From contig CAZHDY010000001.1 in the NCBI GenBank assembly GCA_964531025.1, forward strand, positions 1,302,001 through 1,366,000: a DNA stretch of 64,000 bases, written 5' to 3'. Origin of the DNA: CALMEC01 sp964531025. Lineage in GTDB: Bacteria > Actinomycetota > Thermoleophilia > Miltoncostaeales > Miltoncostaeaceae. Under the pieces are notes generated by a model. It saw only the letters and a program-made list of their open reading frames with translations. It made no database searches and was not told where the DNA came from. This document shows positions 51,480 to 59,869 of the stretch, one piece after another (the first letter of the stretch is position 1; each line of letters opens with the position of its first letter). The translations under genes were made by a program, and so were the position numbers.

Positions 51480-51979
51480 CGCGACTGTTCGAAGCCCAAC
51501 CCTCGCTGGCACGCGCGCTGACCGACCCGCTGCCGGACCCGGTCGTGGCTCCGCTGGCGGCGCCCGGCCTCACCGGCGAGGCGGCCTTCGGGCTGGACCT
51601 GATCCTCGAAGGATTTCTGCTCCATCACGGGACACCCCGCCTGCTCGACCTGGCCACCGCCGACCGCATCCTCGCGGGCGACTTCTGTTACGCCCAGGGG
51701 CTCGTACGGGTGGCCTCGGGAGGCGACCTGCGCATCATCGAAGAGCTCGCCGATCTGATCGCCCTCTCCGCGTCGCTGGTGGCGACGGGCGACGCGGCGC
51801 ACCTGGCCGCGCTGTGGCGCAGCGCCGTGTCCGTGATCGCCGATGACGACCCTGCGCAGGCCGAGGCCCTGGCGACGGCGAAGGACGCCATCCGCCGGGA
51901 TTCCGACACCGGGCCGCTCCGCCGGCTGGCCGACTCCCTCCCACCCACCCCCGCGCTTGACGAGGTGCTCGATGCGTGA
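51476..51979 (+). CDS. Truncated prenyl-synthase-like helical protein
   Basis: A 167-residue protein starting at GTG 51476 inside the hemL stop. LILEGFLLHHGTPRLLDLA and ADRILAGDFCYAQGLVRVAS resemble the helices of polyprenyl synthases in the region after the first aspartate motif (LAGDFLFxxAF pattern), but no DDxxD is present. It resembles in size and character the small, non-catalytic subunit of heterodimeric heptaprenyl synthases. It sits between hemL and ubiD, overlapping both, near other menaquinone-type genes. This is my inference; the family is not certain. Confidence 0.55.
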   Translation: MTRLFEAQPSLARALTDPLPDPVVAPLAAPGLTGEAAFGLDLILEGFLLHHGTPRLLDLATADRILAGDFCYAQGLVRVASGGDLRIIEELADLIALSASLVATGDAAHLAALWRSAVSVIADDDPAQAEALATAKDAIRRDSDTGPLRRLADSLPPTPALDEVLDA

Positions 51980-53405
51980 CCTTCGCGAATGGATCTCCAC
52001 CCTGCGTGACGCGGGTGAGCTCGTCGACGTCACGGCCGAGGTCGACCCGCACCTCGAGATCACCGAGATCGCCGATCGCGTCATGAAGACATACGGACCG
52101 GCGCTCCACTTCTCGAACGTCAGCGGCAGTCGCCTGCCCGTCCTCATCAACCAGTTCGGCAGCTGGAAGAGGCTCGGCATGTCGCTGGGCGTGGAGCACC
52201 CCGACGAGCTGGCCGACCGCATCTCGGAGCTGCTCGAGCTGCAGCCGCCCCAGGGGATCGTCGAGAAGGTGCGGGCACTCGGGAAACTGAAGACCCTGGC
52301 CTCGTTCTCCAGCAAGATGGTGAAGGACGCGCCGTGCCAGGAGGTCTGGCTGGACGAGCCGGATCTGGACCTGCTGCCGATCCTCCACTGCTGGCCCGAC
52401 GACGGCGGCCCCTTCATCACCCTGCCGCTGGTGTTCAGCAAGGATCCGCGCACCGGAGCGCGCAACTGCGGCATGTACCGCATCCAGAAGGTCGACGCGC
52501 GCACGGCGATCATGCACTGGCAGATCCACAAGGACGGTGCCGCGCACATGCGCGACAGTGAGGGCCGGGTGCCCGTGGCCGTCGCCATCGGCACGGATCC
52601 CGCCACCACCTACGCGGCCTCCGCACCCCTGCCGCCCGGAATCGACGAGATGCTCCTCGCCGGGTTCATCCGCGGCAAGGCCGTGGACATGGTGAAGTGC
52701 CGCACCGTCGACATCGAGGTGCCCGCACAGTCCGAGATCGTGCTGGAGGGCTACGTCGATGCCAACGACCTTCGCCCCGAGGGACCGTTCGGCGATCACA
52801 CGGGCTTCTACACCCCCGTGGACGACTACCCGGCCTTCCACCTGACGGGCATGTCGATGCGGCGCGACGCCGTCTACTCGACCACCATCGTCGGGAAGCC
52901 CCCCATGGAGGACTACTTCCTGGGCAAGGCCACCGAACGCATCTTCCTGCCGCTCATCCGGACCAGCCTTCCCGACGTCGTCGACATGAACATGCCTTTG
53001 GAGGGCGTGTTCCACAACTGCGTGATCGTCTCGATCGAGAAGCGCTATCCCGGCCAGGCGAAGAAGGTCATGAGCGCCGTCTGGGGCCTGGGCCTCATGT
53101 CACTCACGCGCTGCGTGATCGTGGTCGACCACGACGTGGACGTGCAGAACGTGTCGGACGTCGCCTTCCACGCGTTCAGCAACGTTGACGCCGGTCGCGA
53201 CATGATGGTCGTCGAGGGGCCGGTGGACGCCCTGGACCACGCCGCCCCGTACTTCGCCTACGGGTCGAAGATCGGTTTCGACGCGACCCGCAAGTGGGAG
53301 GGCGAGGGCGTGGTGCGCCCCTGGCCCGACGAGGCCGTTATGGATGACGCTACGCGGGAGCGGGTAGACGCCCGCTGGACGGAGTTCGGAATCCCCGGCG
53401 AGTAG
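51972..53405 (+). CDS. ubiD: UbiD-family decarboxylase
   Basis: A 477-residue decarboxylase that needs prenylated FMN, made by UbiX (57571-58194 in this window). MRDLREWISTLRDAGELV opens the family; the prFMN/metal site segments NCGMYRIQKVDARTAIMHW and EIVLEGYVDANDLRPEGPFG are visible, the latter with the conserved E-x-P-F-G end. In organisms with the futalosine route it may decarboxylate the dihydroxynaphthoate intermediate of menaquinone synthesis. It overlaps the preceding gene by 8 bases. Confidence 0.93.
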   Translation: MRDLREWISTLRDAGELVDVTAEVDPHLEITEIADRVMKTYGPALHFSNVSGSRLPVLINQFGSWKRLGMSLGVEHPDELADRISELLELQPPQGIVEKVRALGKLKTLASFSSKMVKDAPCQEVWLDEPDLDLLPILHCWPDDGGPFITLPLVFSKDPRTGARNCGMYRIQKVDARTAIMHWQIHKDGAAHMRDSEGRVPVAVAIGTDPATTYAASAPLPPGIDEMLLAGFIRGKAVDMVKCRTVDIEVPAQSEIVLEGYVDANDLRPEGPFGDHTGFYTPVDDYPAFHLTGMSMRRDAVYSTTIVGKPPMEDYFLGKATERIFLPLIRTSLPDVVDMNMPLEGVFHNCVIVSIEKRYPGQAKKVMSAVWGLGLMSLTRCVIVVDHDVDVQNVSDVAFHAFSNVDAGRDMMVVEGPVDALDHAAPYFAYGSKIGFDATRKWEGEGVVRPWPDEAVMDDATRERVDARWTEFGIPGE

Positions 53406-53451
53406 GGACTCGAATACCAGTACCTGCCGTTGGTCCCTGGTTGCGTATTCA

Positions 53452-53518
53452 GGGACTGGCGGAGGGGCATCCTCCCGCCGGTCTATCCCCCCGCCCACCC
53501 CGGCCAACCGCCAGTCCC
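53452..53518. repeat. 66-bp palindrome-ended element, left copy
   Basis: It begins GGGACTGGCGG and ends CCGCCAGTCCC, its own terminal inverted repeat, and contains CCGCCGGTCTATCCCCC. A second copy at 53706-53771 lies in inverse orientation and is about 85 percent identical by eye. Confidence 0.65.
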
Positions 53519-53705
53519 TCCTGCGTCGGGCCTCACGTGACGATCAAACGTTTGTGCGTTGGGTGCGGGCACAGTCGGTCCTGCCGCACACGGGCAAAGC
53601 ATCGGTCTCCGGCAGCGCTACCAAAGATCAACGGTGGGTGCGCGTATGCCCGCACCCAACCACCCAACCTCCCCCGACCAAATGAGAGGCCCCGCGCAGA
53701 GCCCG

Positions 53706-53771
53706 GGGACTGGCGGCTGGCCGGGGTGGGTGGGGGGATAGACCGGCGGGAGGATCGTCGTCGCCAGTCCC
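53706..53771. repeat. 66-bp palindrome-ended element, right copy
   Basis: The inverse of the element at 53452-53518: GGGACTGGCGGCTGGCC at the left and CGTCGCCAGTCCC at the right. The core GGGGGGATAGACCGGCGGGA is exactly the complement of the left copy's core. Confidence 0.65.
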
Positions 53772-53820
53772 AGGGCTGCGCACCCAAGAGACAACGACAG
53801 CCTCCCACCCACCCCTCACC

Positions 53821-54672
53821 TCACTTCTTCTTGGGCGCCACGTAGGCCTTGCCGGGCACACCGCAGACGGCGGTCACGCTGAACTCCGTCGCCTCCTTGG
53901 CCGGGAGGTTGTCGGGTGTCGTGACGGTCAGGCGCCAACTGTTGGACGTCGGGACGATCGACGTGATGTAGGGCACAGACGCCGACTGGAAGCGGTTCAG
54001 CGGAGACGGATTGATCCCCGTGCCCCAGGTGATCGCCCGCTGACCGCGCGGGCAGACGGCCGTGACGGTGCCGGTGACCTGCCCTGGCTGGAGGGTGGCG
54101 GTGCGCTTCACCTTCGACATCGCGCCGAACGACGTCCGCTTGACGCACTGGGCCATTCCACCGCTTACGCTGGCGTCATAGCGCCAACCGCGGCTTCCGG
54201 CGGCGCCCAGCGGCTCGCTCAGGATGGGGGTCTGCTGATAGCCGATGCCGGCTCGGTAGAGACCGAGCCCCACGAATGTGGCGGGGCACTTGGTCGGCGG
54301 CCTGGAGGTGATCGTCCGCCCCGGCGCCATGCGCGTTCCGCACACCACGATCGGCCGCACCGTCGTGGCGGTGTGTCCGCGAGCAGTCAACAGGAGCGCC
54401 TCCTTGTCGATGCTCTCCCCCAGGAAGCCCGACCCGCCCTCGATCGGCGTGTTGCCGGCCCATCCGATGGCCAGGGTGCGGTTGGCTCCGCAGGCCTTGA
54501 ACCTTTTGGAATCCTTGCCCGCGAAGACGTATCCGCCCTCCGGCGCCGGTACGGACCACGTCGGCCCGTTCTTGATCTGGACGCCGACCTTGAGCGCCGG
54601 GGCCGCACCCGCCACGGTGGGCAGGGTACCCATGACGAGCGTCAGACCGGCAAGCTGCAATACGCGTTTCAT
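53821..54672 (-). CDS. Secreted cysteine-rich protein of unknown function
   Basis: A 283-residue protein starting at ATG 54672 behind GGGAG. Residues 1-24 form a signal peptide (LAGLTLVMGTLPTVAGAA). The mature protein has eight or so cysteines in short motifs (KACGANRTL, IVVCGTRM, TKCPATFVGLGL, AQCVKRTSF, AVCPRGQ, AVCGVPG), which suggests a disulfide-stabilised extracellular protein. I do not recognise the family. It is divergent from the cytochrome operon. Confidence 0.7.
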   Translation of the reverse strand: MKRVLQLAGLTLVMGTLPTVAGAAPALKVGVQIKNGPTWSVPAPEGGYVFAGKDSKRFKACGANRTLAIGWAGNTPIEGGSGFLGESIDKEALLLTARGHTATTVRPIVVCGTRMAPGRTITSRPPTKCPATFVGLGLYRAGIGYQQTPILSEPLGAAGSRGWRYDASVSGGMAQCVKRTSFGAMSKVKRTATLQPGQVTGTVTAVCPRGQRAITWGTGINPSPLNRFQSASVPYITSIVPTSNSWRLTVTTPDNLPAKEATEFSVTAVCGVPGKAYVAPKKK

Positions 54673-54996
54673 CGATACTCCCGAGCAATGGTGGGTTCTG
54701 TCGCCGCACACCGCAGCTCGGCAGGGACGGGACGTCATCTGCCGGAACGTTAGTCATGACCTGCCGCACTGCCAAGATTTCCGACGAACGAGCAGGGCGC
54801 AGACACGACCGATGCCGAGGGGCCGTCGGTGAAACAGCCCGGTCGCACCGCTTCGGGGACCCACCCGGCGACACGCGGGCTGACCCGGTCGAGAGATCGA
54901 TGAGAAATCCGCCCATCGGGGCATCGGGGAAGGTAGGCTCCAACGATCCAGGGACAAGCGACCCGATCGTCCGTTGCGCACGGGAGGCAGGTTCGA
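54673..54996. other. Divergent promoter region before the cytochrome operon
   Basis: This 324-base interval has no convincing gene. A TAGGCT box at 54934-54939, about 60 bases before the Rieske start, matches the -10 boxes of hemB and others and is the best promoter candidate. A GGGAGG ribosome-binding site lies at 54982-54987. Confidence 0.45.
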
Positions 54997-55719
54997 TTGA
55001 ATCCCCCGGAAGTTCCGTCCAGCGGAGGTGAAGTGGAACGCGAAGAACAAACAGGGCAGCTGGTCGACAGCGACGAACGGGGTCCGTACTCGGGTCCTGA
55101 GGTCGTCGATGTCGTGGAGACGGATCCCCATGCCGACGATCCGGGCTACCACACGCGAACGAAGTTCCTGAGCATCGTCGCCGTCGGAATGGGCGGCGTG
55201 ATGACTGCCGCGATCCTGGTGCCGGTGATCGGATTCGCCGTCGCCGACAGCGTCAAGCACGAGGACTGGCGATGGGTGGACGTCGGACCTCTGAGCGACT
55301 TCCCTGAGAACAAGACCACCTCCATCGCCGTCACCGGGCCGGCCCCGGAGGCCGACCGCCTGGTGTTCGTCCGCAACCGCGACAACAAACTGCTGGCGAT
55401 CTGGAACCGGTGCGCCCACCTCGGGTGCCCCGTCAGCTACTCCGAGGGTCAGGACGGATTCTCCTGTCCTTGCCACGGTGGTGCGTACGACAGCCTCGGC
55501 CGTCGCACCGCCGGACCGCCGCCGCGCCCCCTCGACCGCTTCGACATCAAGATCGTCGATGCGCAGGGGAAGGACGTGGAGTACGCAAAGGCGAAGCCGG
55601 CGGACCGCGTCCTCATCGGCAAGGCGTACTCGATCGACAACGACGAGAACCCGCACAAGCTGCACCCGCCGGGCGACCCGGTGACCGGTGTCCTCTCCAA
55701 CCTGTTCCCGTTCGTCTAG
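54997..55719 (+). CDS. Rieske iron-sulfur protein of the bc complex
   Basis: A 240-residue Rieske subunit starting at TTG 54997 behind GGGAGG. A charged N-terminus leads to one transmembrane helix (about 58-82). The [2Fe-2S] ligands are C139 and H141 (CAHLGC) and C157 and H160 (CPCH); the partner cysteines C144 and C159 form the stabilising disulfide. It transfers electrons from menaquinol at the cytochrome b subunit to the cytochrome c. It is the first gene of the three-gene complex. Confidence 0.94.
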   Translation: MNPPEVPSSGGEVEREEQTGQLVDSDERGPYSGPEVVDVVETDPHADDPGYHTRTKFLSIVAVGMGGVMTAAILVPVIGFAVADSVKHEDWRWVDVGPLSDFPENKTTSIAVTGPAPEADRLVFVRNRDNKLLAIWNRCAHLGCPVSYSEGQDGFSCPCHGGAYDSLGRRTAGPPPRPLDRFDIKIVDAQGKDVEYAKAKPADRVLIGKAYSIDNDENPHKLHPPGDPVTGVLSNLFPFV

Positions 55720-55725
55720 GAAGCC

Positions 55726-56592
55726 ATGGCGACAGACAACAACACGAACACGAACGCAACCTCGACGCCGGACATCGGGCCCAAGAACCCCGTCCAGAAG
55801 GTGGGCGACGACGTCCTCAACTTCGTCGAGGAGCGCAGCGGCGCGGTCGGCGCCGGCAAGTGGTTCCTCTTCCGGAACATCCCCACGGGCACCGGCTGGT
55901 TCCAGACGCTCGGATTCACCGCGATGGTGGTGTTCGGGCTCCAGGCCATCACCGGGATCTTCCTGGCGATGTACTACAAGCCGGACCCCGCCACGGCACA
56001 CGCCAGCATCGAGGCCATCACCAACGAGGTGACCTGGGGATGGCTCGTCCGCGGTATGCACAAGTGGGGCGCGAGCACCATGGTGGTGGTCGTCTTCCTG
56101 CACATGGGCCGCGTCTTCCTCTGGGGTGCCTACAAGTACCCGCGTGAACTCACGTGGCTCACCGGGTCGATGCTCCTCACGCTGACGATGGCCATGGGCC
56201 TCACGGGATACCTCCTCGTCTGGGACCAGAAGGCCTACTGGGCGACCGTCGTGTCGATCAACCTGGTCGCACAGGCACCGATCATCGGTCCGTACCTCGG
56301 CGGCATCCTCCGGGCAGGGCCCGAATTCGGGCCGGATACGTTATCCCGGTTCTATGCCATCCATATGTTGCTGATACCCGGGGCCATGGCGACGTTCATC
56401 GCCATGCATGTCGCGCTCGTCGCACGGCTCGGCATCGCCGAGACCCCGTGGTCCAAGCGCCGCCTCGCCATCGAGGAGGAGGAGAGGGCGGCACGCCGCA
56501 AGGCCGCCCGCGACCGGATCGCGCACGGACGCACCCCCGTGCCGGCCGGTGAGCCCGCCCCCGACCCGGTGCGTGTGGAGGCCGAGTCGTGA
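55726..56592 (+). CDS. Cytochrome b, N-terminal (b6-like) subunit
   Basis: A 288-residue four-helix cytochrome b. A hydrophilic start is followed by WFQTLGFTAMVVFGLQAITG and GWLVRGMHKWGASTMVVVVF (haem-ligating histidine), and later FYAIHMLLIPGAMATFIAMH with the second pair of histidines, as in b6-type proteins. The Qo-site DQKAYWATVV stretch is normal. A long charged C-terminal tail (about 240-288) is unusual in length. It overlaps the next gene by 4 bases. Confidence 0.93.
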   Translation: MATDNNTNTNATSTPDIGPKNPVQKVGDDVLNFVEERSGAVGAGKWFLFRNIPTGTGWFQTLGFTAMVVFGLQAITGIFLAMYYKPDPATAHASIEAITNEVTWGWLVRGMHKWGASTMVVVVFLHMGRVFLWGAYKYPRELTWLTGSMLLTLTMAMGLTGYLLVWDQKAYWATVVSINLVAQAPIIGPYLGGILRAGPEFGPDTLSRFYAIHMLLIPGAMATFIAMHVALVARLGIAETPWSKRRLAIEEEERAARRKAARDRIAHGRTPVPAGEPAPDPVRVEAES

Positions 56593-57338
56593 ACGAAGCC
56601 CAGAAGAAGGCGTACAAGGAGGACTACGCCAAGGCGAAGGAGCAGGGGAAGCCGTTCTTCCCCTACGCCATCTACAAGGACACCATCGTCGCGTCGCTCG
56701 TCGTCGGGATCATCATCTTCCTGGCGATCTGGGCACGTGTGGAGGTGGGCCCCGAGGTCGACTCCACCACGGACAGCTACGTCCCGCGGCCGGAGTGGTA
56801 CTTCTTCTTCCTCTTCGAGCTCCTGAAGGTCTTCGACGGTTCGCACGCCCTGAAGCCCGTCATCATGGCGACCTTCATCATCCCGAACCTTCTGCTCGGC
56901 ATCCTGTTCCTCTGGCCGTTCATCGACCGGGGACCGGAGCGCCGGATCTGGAAGCGTCCGGTGTCCATGGCACTGGCCGTGATCCTGGTCTGGTTCCTCA
57001 CCTACACCACCTACAAGGGTGCGACCAGCTCGCACGGTGGCGGCGAGCTCGCCATCGAGGTGCCGGAGAGCGACACCGAGGCGTTCGCGGGTAAGCAGCT
57101 GTTCCAGGAATCCGGGTGTCTCAACTGCCACACCGTCGCCGGTGTCGGTGGAAACCTCGGCCCGAACCTCACCGAGGAGGGGTCGAAGGCACACGGGATC
57201 GATTGGCATGTCAACCACCTCAAGGACCCCCAGTCCGTGGTCCCGGGTTCGCCGATGCCCGCCTTCGGCAACCTCTCGGACCAGCAGCTCAACGAGCTGG
57301 CGCACTTCCTCGAGGGCCTGGGGACGAAGTACAAGTAG
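56589..57338 (+). CDS. Cytochrome b C-terminal domain fused to cytochrome c
   Basis: A 249-residue fusion. Residues about 30-150 give three helices of a subunit IV-like cytochrome b C-terminus: RPEWYFFFLFELLKVFDGSH (PEWY Qo motif) and FIIPNLLLGILFLWPFIDRG. The C-terminal part (about 165-249) is a cytochrome c domain with C177-L-N-C180-H181 and a probable axial methionine in GSPMPAFGNL. This arrangement is known from some actinobacterial and firmicute menaquinol complexes. A strong terminator follows. Confidence 0.93.
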   Translation: MNEAQKKAYKEDYAKAKEQGKPFFPYAIYKDTIVASLVVGIIIFLAIWARVEVGPEVDSTTDSYVPRPEWYFFFLFELLKVFDGSHALKPVIMATFIIPNLLLGILFLWPFIDRGPERRIWKRPVSMALAVILVWFLTYTTYKGATSSHGGGELAIEVPESDTEAFAGKQLFQESGCLNCHTVAGVGGNLGPNLTEEGSKAHGIDWHVNHLKDPQSVVPGSPMPAFGNLSDQQLNELAHFLEGLGTKYK

Positions 57339-57366
57339 ACCGACACGACGATCGGTCACCGCGGTA

Positions 57367-57392
57367 CGTGTGGCGCCTCCGGGCGCCACACG
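57367..57392 (+). terminator. Terminator of the cytochrome operon
   Basis: Perfect 11-base stem CGTGTGGCGCC and GGCGCCACACG around TCCG, 28 bases after the stop codon of the fused cytochrome gene. It is followed by TGATTTC, a weak T-run. Confidence 0.7.
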
Positions 57393-57557
57393 TGATTTCG
57401 GACGATGTCGAGGCCGTCGTATGAGGGCCGATCCGACGGCCGGAACCGCCACGACCGGTGCGGGCGCCCGTCCCACGAGGCCGATCGGGAACGACGACTG
57501 ACCGCGAAAGCGCCGATCCGCGCGAGCACAACCGGGTTGCCAGACGCGGCGGTCGAC

Positions 57558-57563
57558 TACGAT
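57558..57563 (+). promoter_or_regulatory. -10-like box, leaderless start
   Basis: TACGAT, 7 bases before the ATG at 57571; a TTGCCA that could serve as -35 lies 15 bases further upstream. The box overlaps an earlier ATG (57562), which argues for the later start. Confidence 0.55.
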
Positions 57564-57570
57564 GGCCGTC

Positions 57571-58194
57571 ATGCGGGTGTTTCTGGCGATGACGGGCGCG
57601 AGCGGCGCCATCTACGGAGGGCGGACGCTGTCGGCGCTGACCGCCGCCGGATGCTCCGTCGGGCTCTGCGCCAGCAGTGCGGCGGCACAGGTGATCGGTC
57701 ACGAGATCCTGGGACAGGGGCCCGAACCCACACAGCCCATGGATGAGACGGTCGCCGCCTTCGTCGAGCGTTTCGCGACCGGCCCCGGGGACGTGGAGAT
57801 CGTCGACCAAGGAGATCTCACCAGCCGCTACGCGTCGGGTTCCGCGAAGATCGACGGCGTCGCGGTGGCGCCCTGCTCCATGTCGACGCTGGCGACCATC
57901 GCCGCGGGCTCGGGCCGGAACCTGGTGCACCGCGCCGCCGACGTGGCCCTCAAGGAGCGGCGACGCCTCGTGCTCGTCGCACGTGAGACACCGCTGTCCG
58001 AGATCCACCTGACCAACATGCTGACGGTGACCCGTGCCGGCGCCACCGTCCTGCCGGCATCCCCCGGCTTCTACAACCTCCCCGCGAGCGTCGACGACCT
58101 GGTCGACTTCGTGGTGGCCCGCACACTTGATCACCTGGGTGTGGACAACGCCCTCGTCGCGCGCTGGGGCGACGAAGAGGGCGCCGGCCGATGA
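57571..58194 (+). CDS. ubiX: Flavin prenyltransferase UbiX
   Basis: A 207-residue enzyme that makes prenylated FMN for UbiD-type decarboxylases. MTGASGAIYGGRTLSAL (near residue 6) and VAPCSMSTLATIAAG, followed by RRLVLVARETPLSEIHLTNM, are family signatures. The ATG at 57571 is preferred because a TACGAT box overlaps the in-frame ATG at 57562. It begins the menaquinone gene cluster and overlaps the methyltransferase gene by 4 bases. Confidence 0.95.
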   Translation: MRVFLAMTGASGAIYGGRTLSALTAAGCSVGLCASSAAAQVIGHEILGQGPEPTQPMDETVAAFVERFATGPGDVEIVDQGDLTSRYASGSAKIDGVAVAPCSMSTLATIAAGSGRNLVHRAADVALKERRRLVLVARETPLSEIHLTNMLTVTRAGATVLPASPGFYNLPASVDDLVDFVVARTLDHLGVDNALVARWGDEEGAGR

Positions 58195-58904
58195 CGACGC
58201 CCGCCGACTTCGAGACGATGAGCGCCGACGGCATGGCGTTCCGCAGGATCGCACCGCGCTACGGGCTGCTCAACCGGATCGTCGGCATGGGCCTCGACCG
58301 TCGCTGGCGTCGGGCCGCGGCACGGGTGGCCGACCTGTCGGCCGGCGGGAGCGCGTTGGACCTCTCATGCGGGACCGGACACATGACCTTCGCTCTCGCG
58401 GACCGCGTCGGCCGGGCGGGCGCGGTGGTCGGGACGGATCTGAACGACGAGAAGCTTCAGATGGCGCGGGAGACAGCCGCTCGCGACGCCCGCACGAACG
58501 TCACGTTCCGCCACGCCGACCCGCTCGCCCTCCCGTTCGACGACGACGCCTTCGACGCGGCCACGATCTCGCTGGGTGCCCGCACCCTGCCGGATCTGCG
58601 CGGGGCCGTCACCGAGATGGCCCGCGTGGTCCGCCCGGGCGGGCGGGTCGTGATCCTCGAGCTCTCGCCCGCCCCCGTACTTCGCCCGGTGATCGGCCTC
58701 TGGTTCGACCGGGTCCTTCCCCGGATCGGCGCGGCCCTCGGCGCCTCCAGCGGCCTCTACTCGGAGATCTGGGCGTCCGCGAAGCGGTTTCCGACGCCCC
58801 GCGACCTGGCGGCGCTCATGGGCGAATGCGGGATCAGCGACGTCCGCTGGCACATGTTCACCGGCCGGATGGCGGCCCTGCACCACGGCCGGGTGGCGTC
58901 GTAG
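58191..58904 (+). CDS. menG: Demethylmenaquinone methyltransferase (UbiE/MenG)
   Basis: A 237-residue SAM-dependent methyltransferase. ALDLSCGTGHMTFALADRV is the SAM-binding motif I, and RIAPRYGLLNRIVGMGLDRR near the start is the UbiE/MenG signature. VTEMARVVRPGGRVVILEL is the usual motif III. It catalyses the last methylation of menaquinone. Neighbouring ubiX, polyprenyl synthase, mqnA and mqnC support that role. Confidence 0.92.
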   Translation: MTTPADFETMSADGMAFRRIAPRYGLLNRIVGMGLDRRWRRAAARVADLSAGGSALDLSCGTGHMTFALADRVGRAGAVVGTDLNDEKLQMARETAARDARTNVTFRHADPLALPFDDDAFDAATISLGARTLPDLRGAVTEMARVVRPGGRVVILELSPAPVLRPVIGLWFDRVLPRIGAALGASSGLYSEIWASAKRFPTPRDLAALMGECGISDVRWHMFTGRMAALHHGRVAS

Positions 58905-58924
58905 CCACCGCCCCGCCACGCGTC

Positions 58925-59869
58925 ATGCGCCTGATCCGGCCGTTCCGACGCCTTCTCGATGACTGCGAACGTCGCCTGGGCGAGGTGGTCGCGGGACACA
59001 CCGCGCTGCTGTCCACGCCGGCGGCCGACACGCTTGCCGCCGGGGGCAAGCGTCTGCGGCCACTGCTCGTGTTCTGCGCAGCACCCAATCCCGGCCATCA
59101 CCGTGAGGCGCTGGTGTCCGCCGCCTCGGCCGTCGAGCTGGTGCACATGGCCACGCTCGTCCACGACGACATCATCGACGGTGCATCGTTGCGCCGCGGG
59201 CGACCGACGATCGCGCATGCCCAGGGCCCACGGGCGGCGGCCCAGGTCGGGGACTTCCTGTTCGCGCGGGCGTTCGCCGAGCTCACCAGGACCGGCGACC
59301 CGCAGGCGGTGCTCGAGCTTTCCGAGGCCTCGCTGGCACTGTCGCAGGGCGAACTGCTCCAACAGCAGGCGGCGTTCGACGTCGCACTCGCCGAGGACGC
59401 ATACCTGGCGCGGTGCCGCTGCAAGACGGCGTCGCTGTTCGCGGTGGCCTGCCGGTTGGGCGCCCGCATCGGAGGCGGCGACGCCGAGACCTGTGACCGG
59501 GTCGGGGTGTTCGGCGAGCACGTGGGCATGGCCTTCCAGATCTTCGACGACATCCTCGACCTCACGGGCGACCCCGAGTCCACCGGAAAGCGTCGCGGGA
59601 CCGACCTGCGCGATGGGACCGTCACACTTCCCGTCATCTACGCGATGCGCGACAACCCGGACCTTCGTCCTCGTGTGGCCGGCGTCCCGGCCGGGGAGGA
59701 CGTCGATGCCCTCTGCACCGAGATCGCGGCGTCACCGGCGATCGCGGAGTCCCGGGAGCGCGCGCTGAGCTACGTGCGCTCGGCATGTGATGCGCTGGAC
59801 GGCCTCCAGGGCGTCGCCGTGGCCGCGCTTCGGACCATCGCGGACGGGGTGGTGGACCGCTTCTCGTGA
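58925..59869 (+). CDS. Polyprenyl diphosphate synthase
   Basis: A 314-residue class I prenyl synthase making the menaquinone side chain. GGKRLRPLLVF precedes the first aspartate motif LVHDDIIDGASLRRGRPT, and the second is FQIFDDILDLTGD; both DDxxD motifs are intact. The residues before the first motif (VELVHMATLVHDD) suggest a long-chain (hepta- to nonaprenyl) product. It overlaps mqnA by 4 bases. The fragment at 51476 could be its small partner. Confidence 0.93.
   Translation: MRLIRPFRRLLDDCERRLGEVVAGHTALLSTPAADTLAAGGKRLRPLLVFCAAPNPGHHREALVSAASAVELVHMATLVHDDIIDGASLRRGRPTIAHAQGPRAAAQVGDFLFARAFAELTRTGDPQAVLELSEASLALSQGELLQQQAAFDVALAEDAYLARCRCKTASLFAVACRLGARIGGGDAETCDRVGVFGEHVGMAFQIFDDILDLTGDPESTGKRRGTDLRDGTVTLPVIYAMRDNPDLRPRVAGVPAGEDVDALCTEIAASPAIAESRERALSYVRSACDALDGLQGVAVAALRTIADGVVDRFS

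Larger units (their letters stand above)
53406..53820. other. Intergenic region with nested inverted repeats
   Basis: This 415-base stretch between convergent genes has no protein-coding signal. It is almost fully made of paired inverted repeats: a small hairpin at 53433-53456 (GTCCCTG/CAGGGAC), two inverted 66-bp elements (listed separately), and, between those, TTGGGTGCGGGCA (near 53558) matched by TGCCCGCACCCAA near 53654. Confidence 0.65.

Noticed and set aside
53452..53771. CRISPR-like array
   Set aside because: There are only two copies, inverted rather than direct, with no regular spacers and no cas genes.
53441..53861. Several 60-130 residue frames across the nested repeat
   Set aside because: They read the same repeat in different frames, with proline/arginine-rich output and no ribosome-binding sites.
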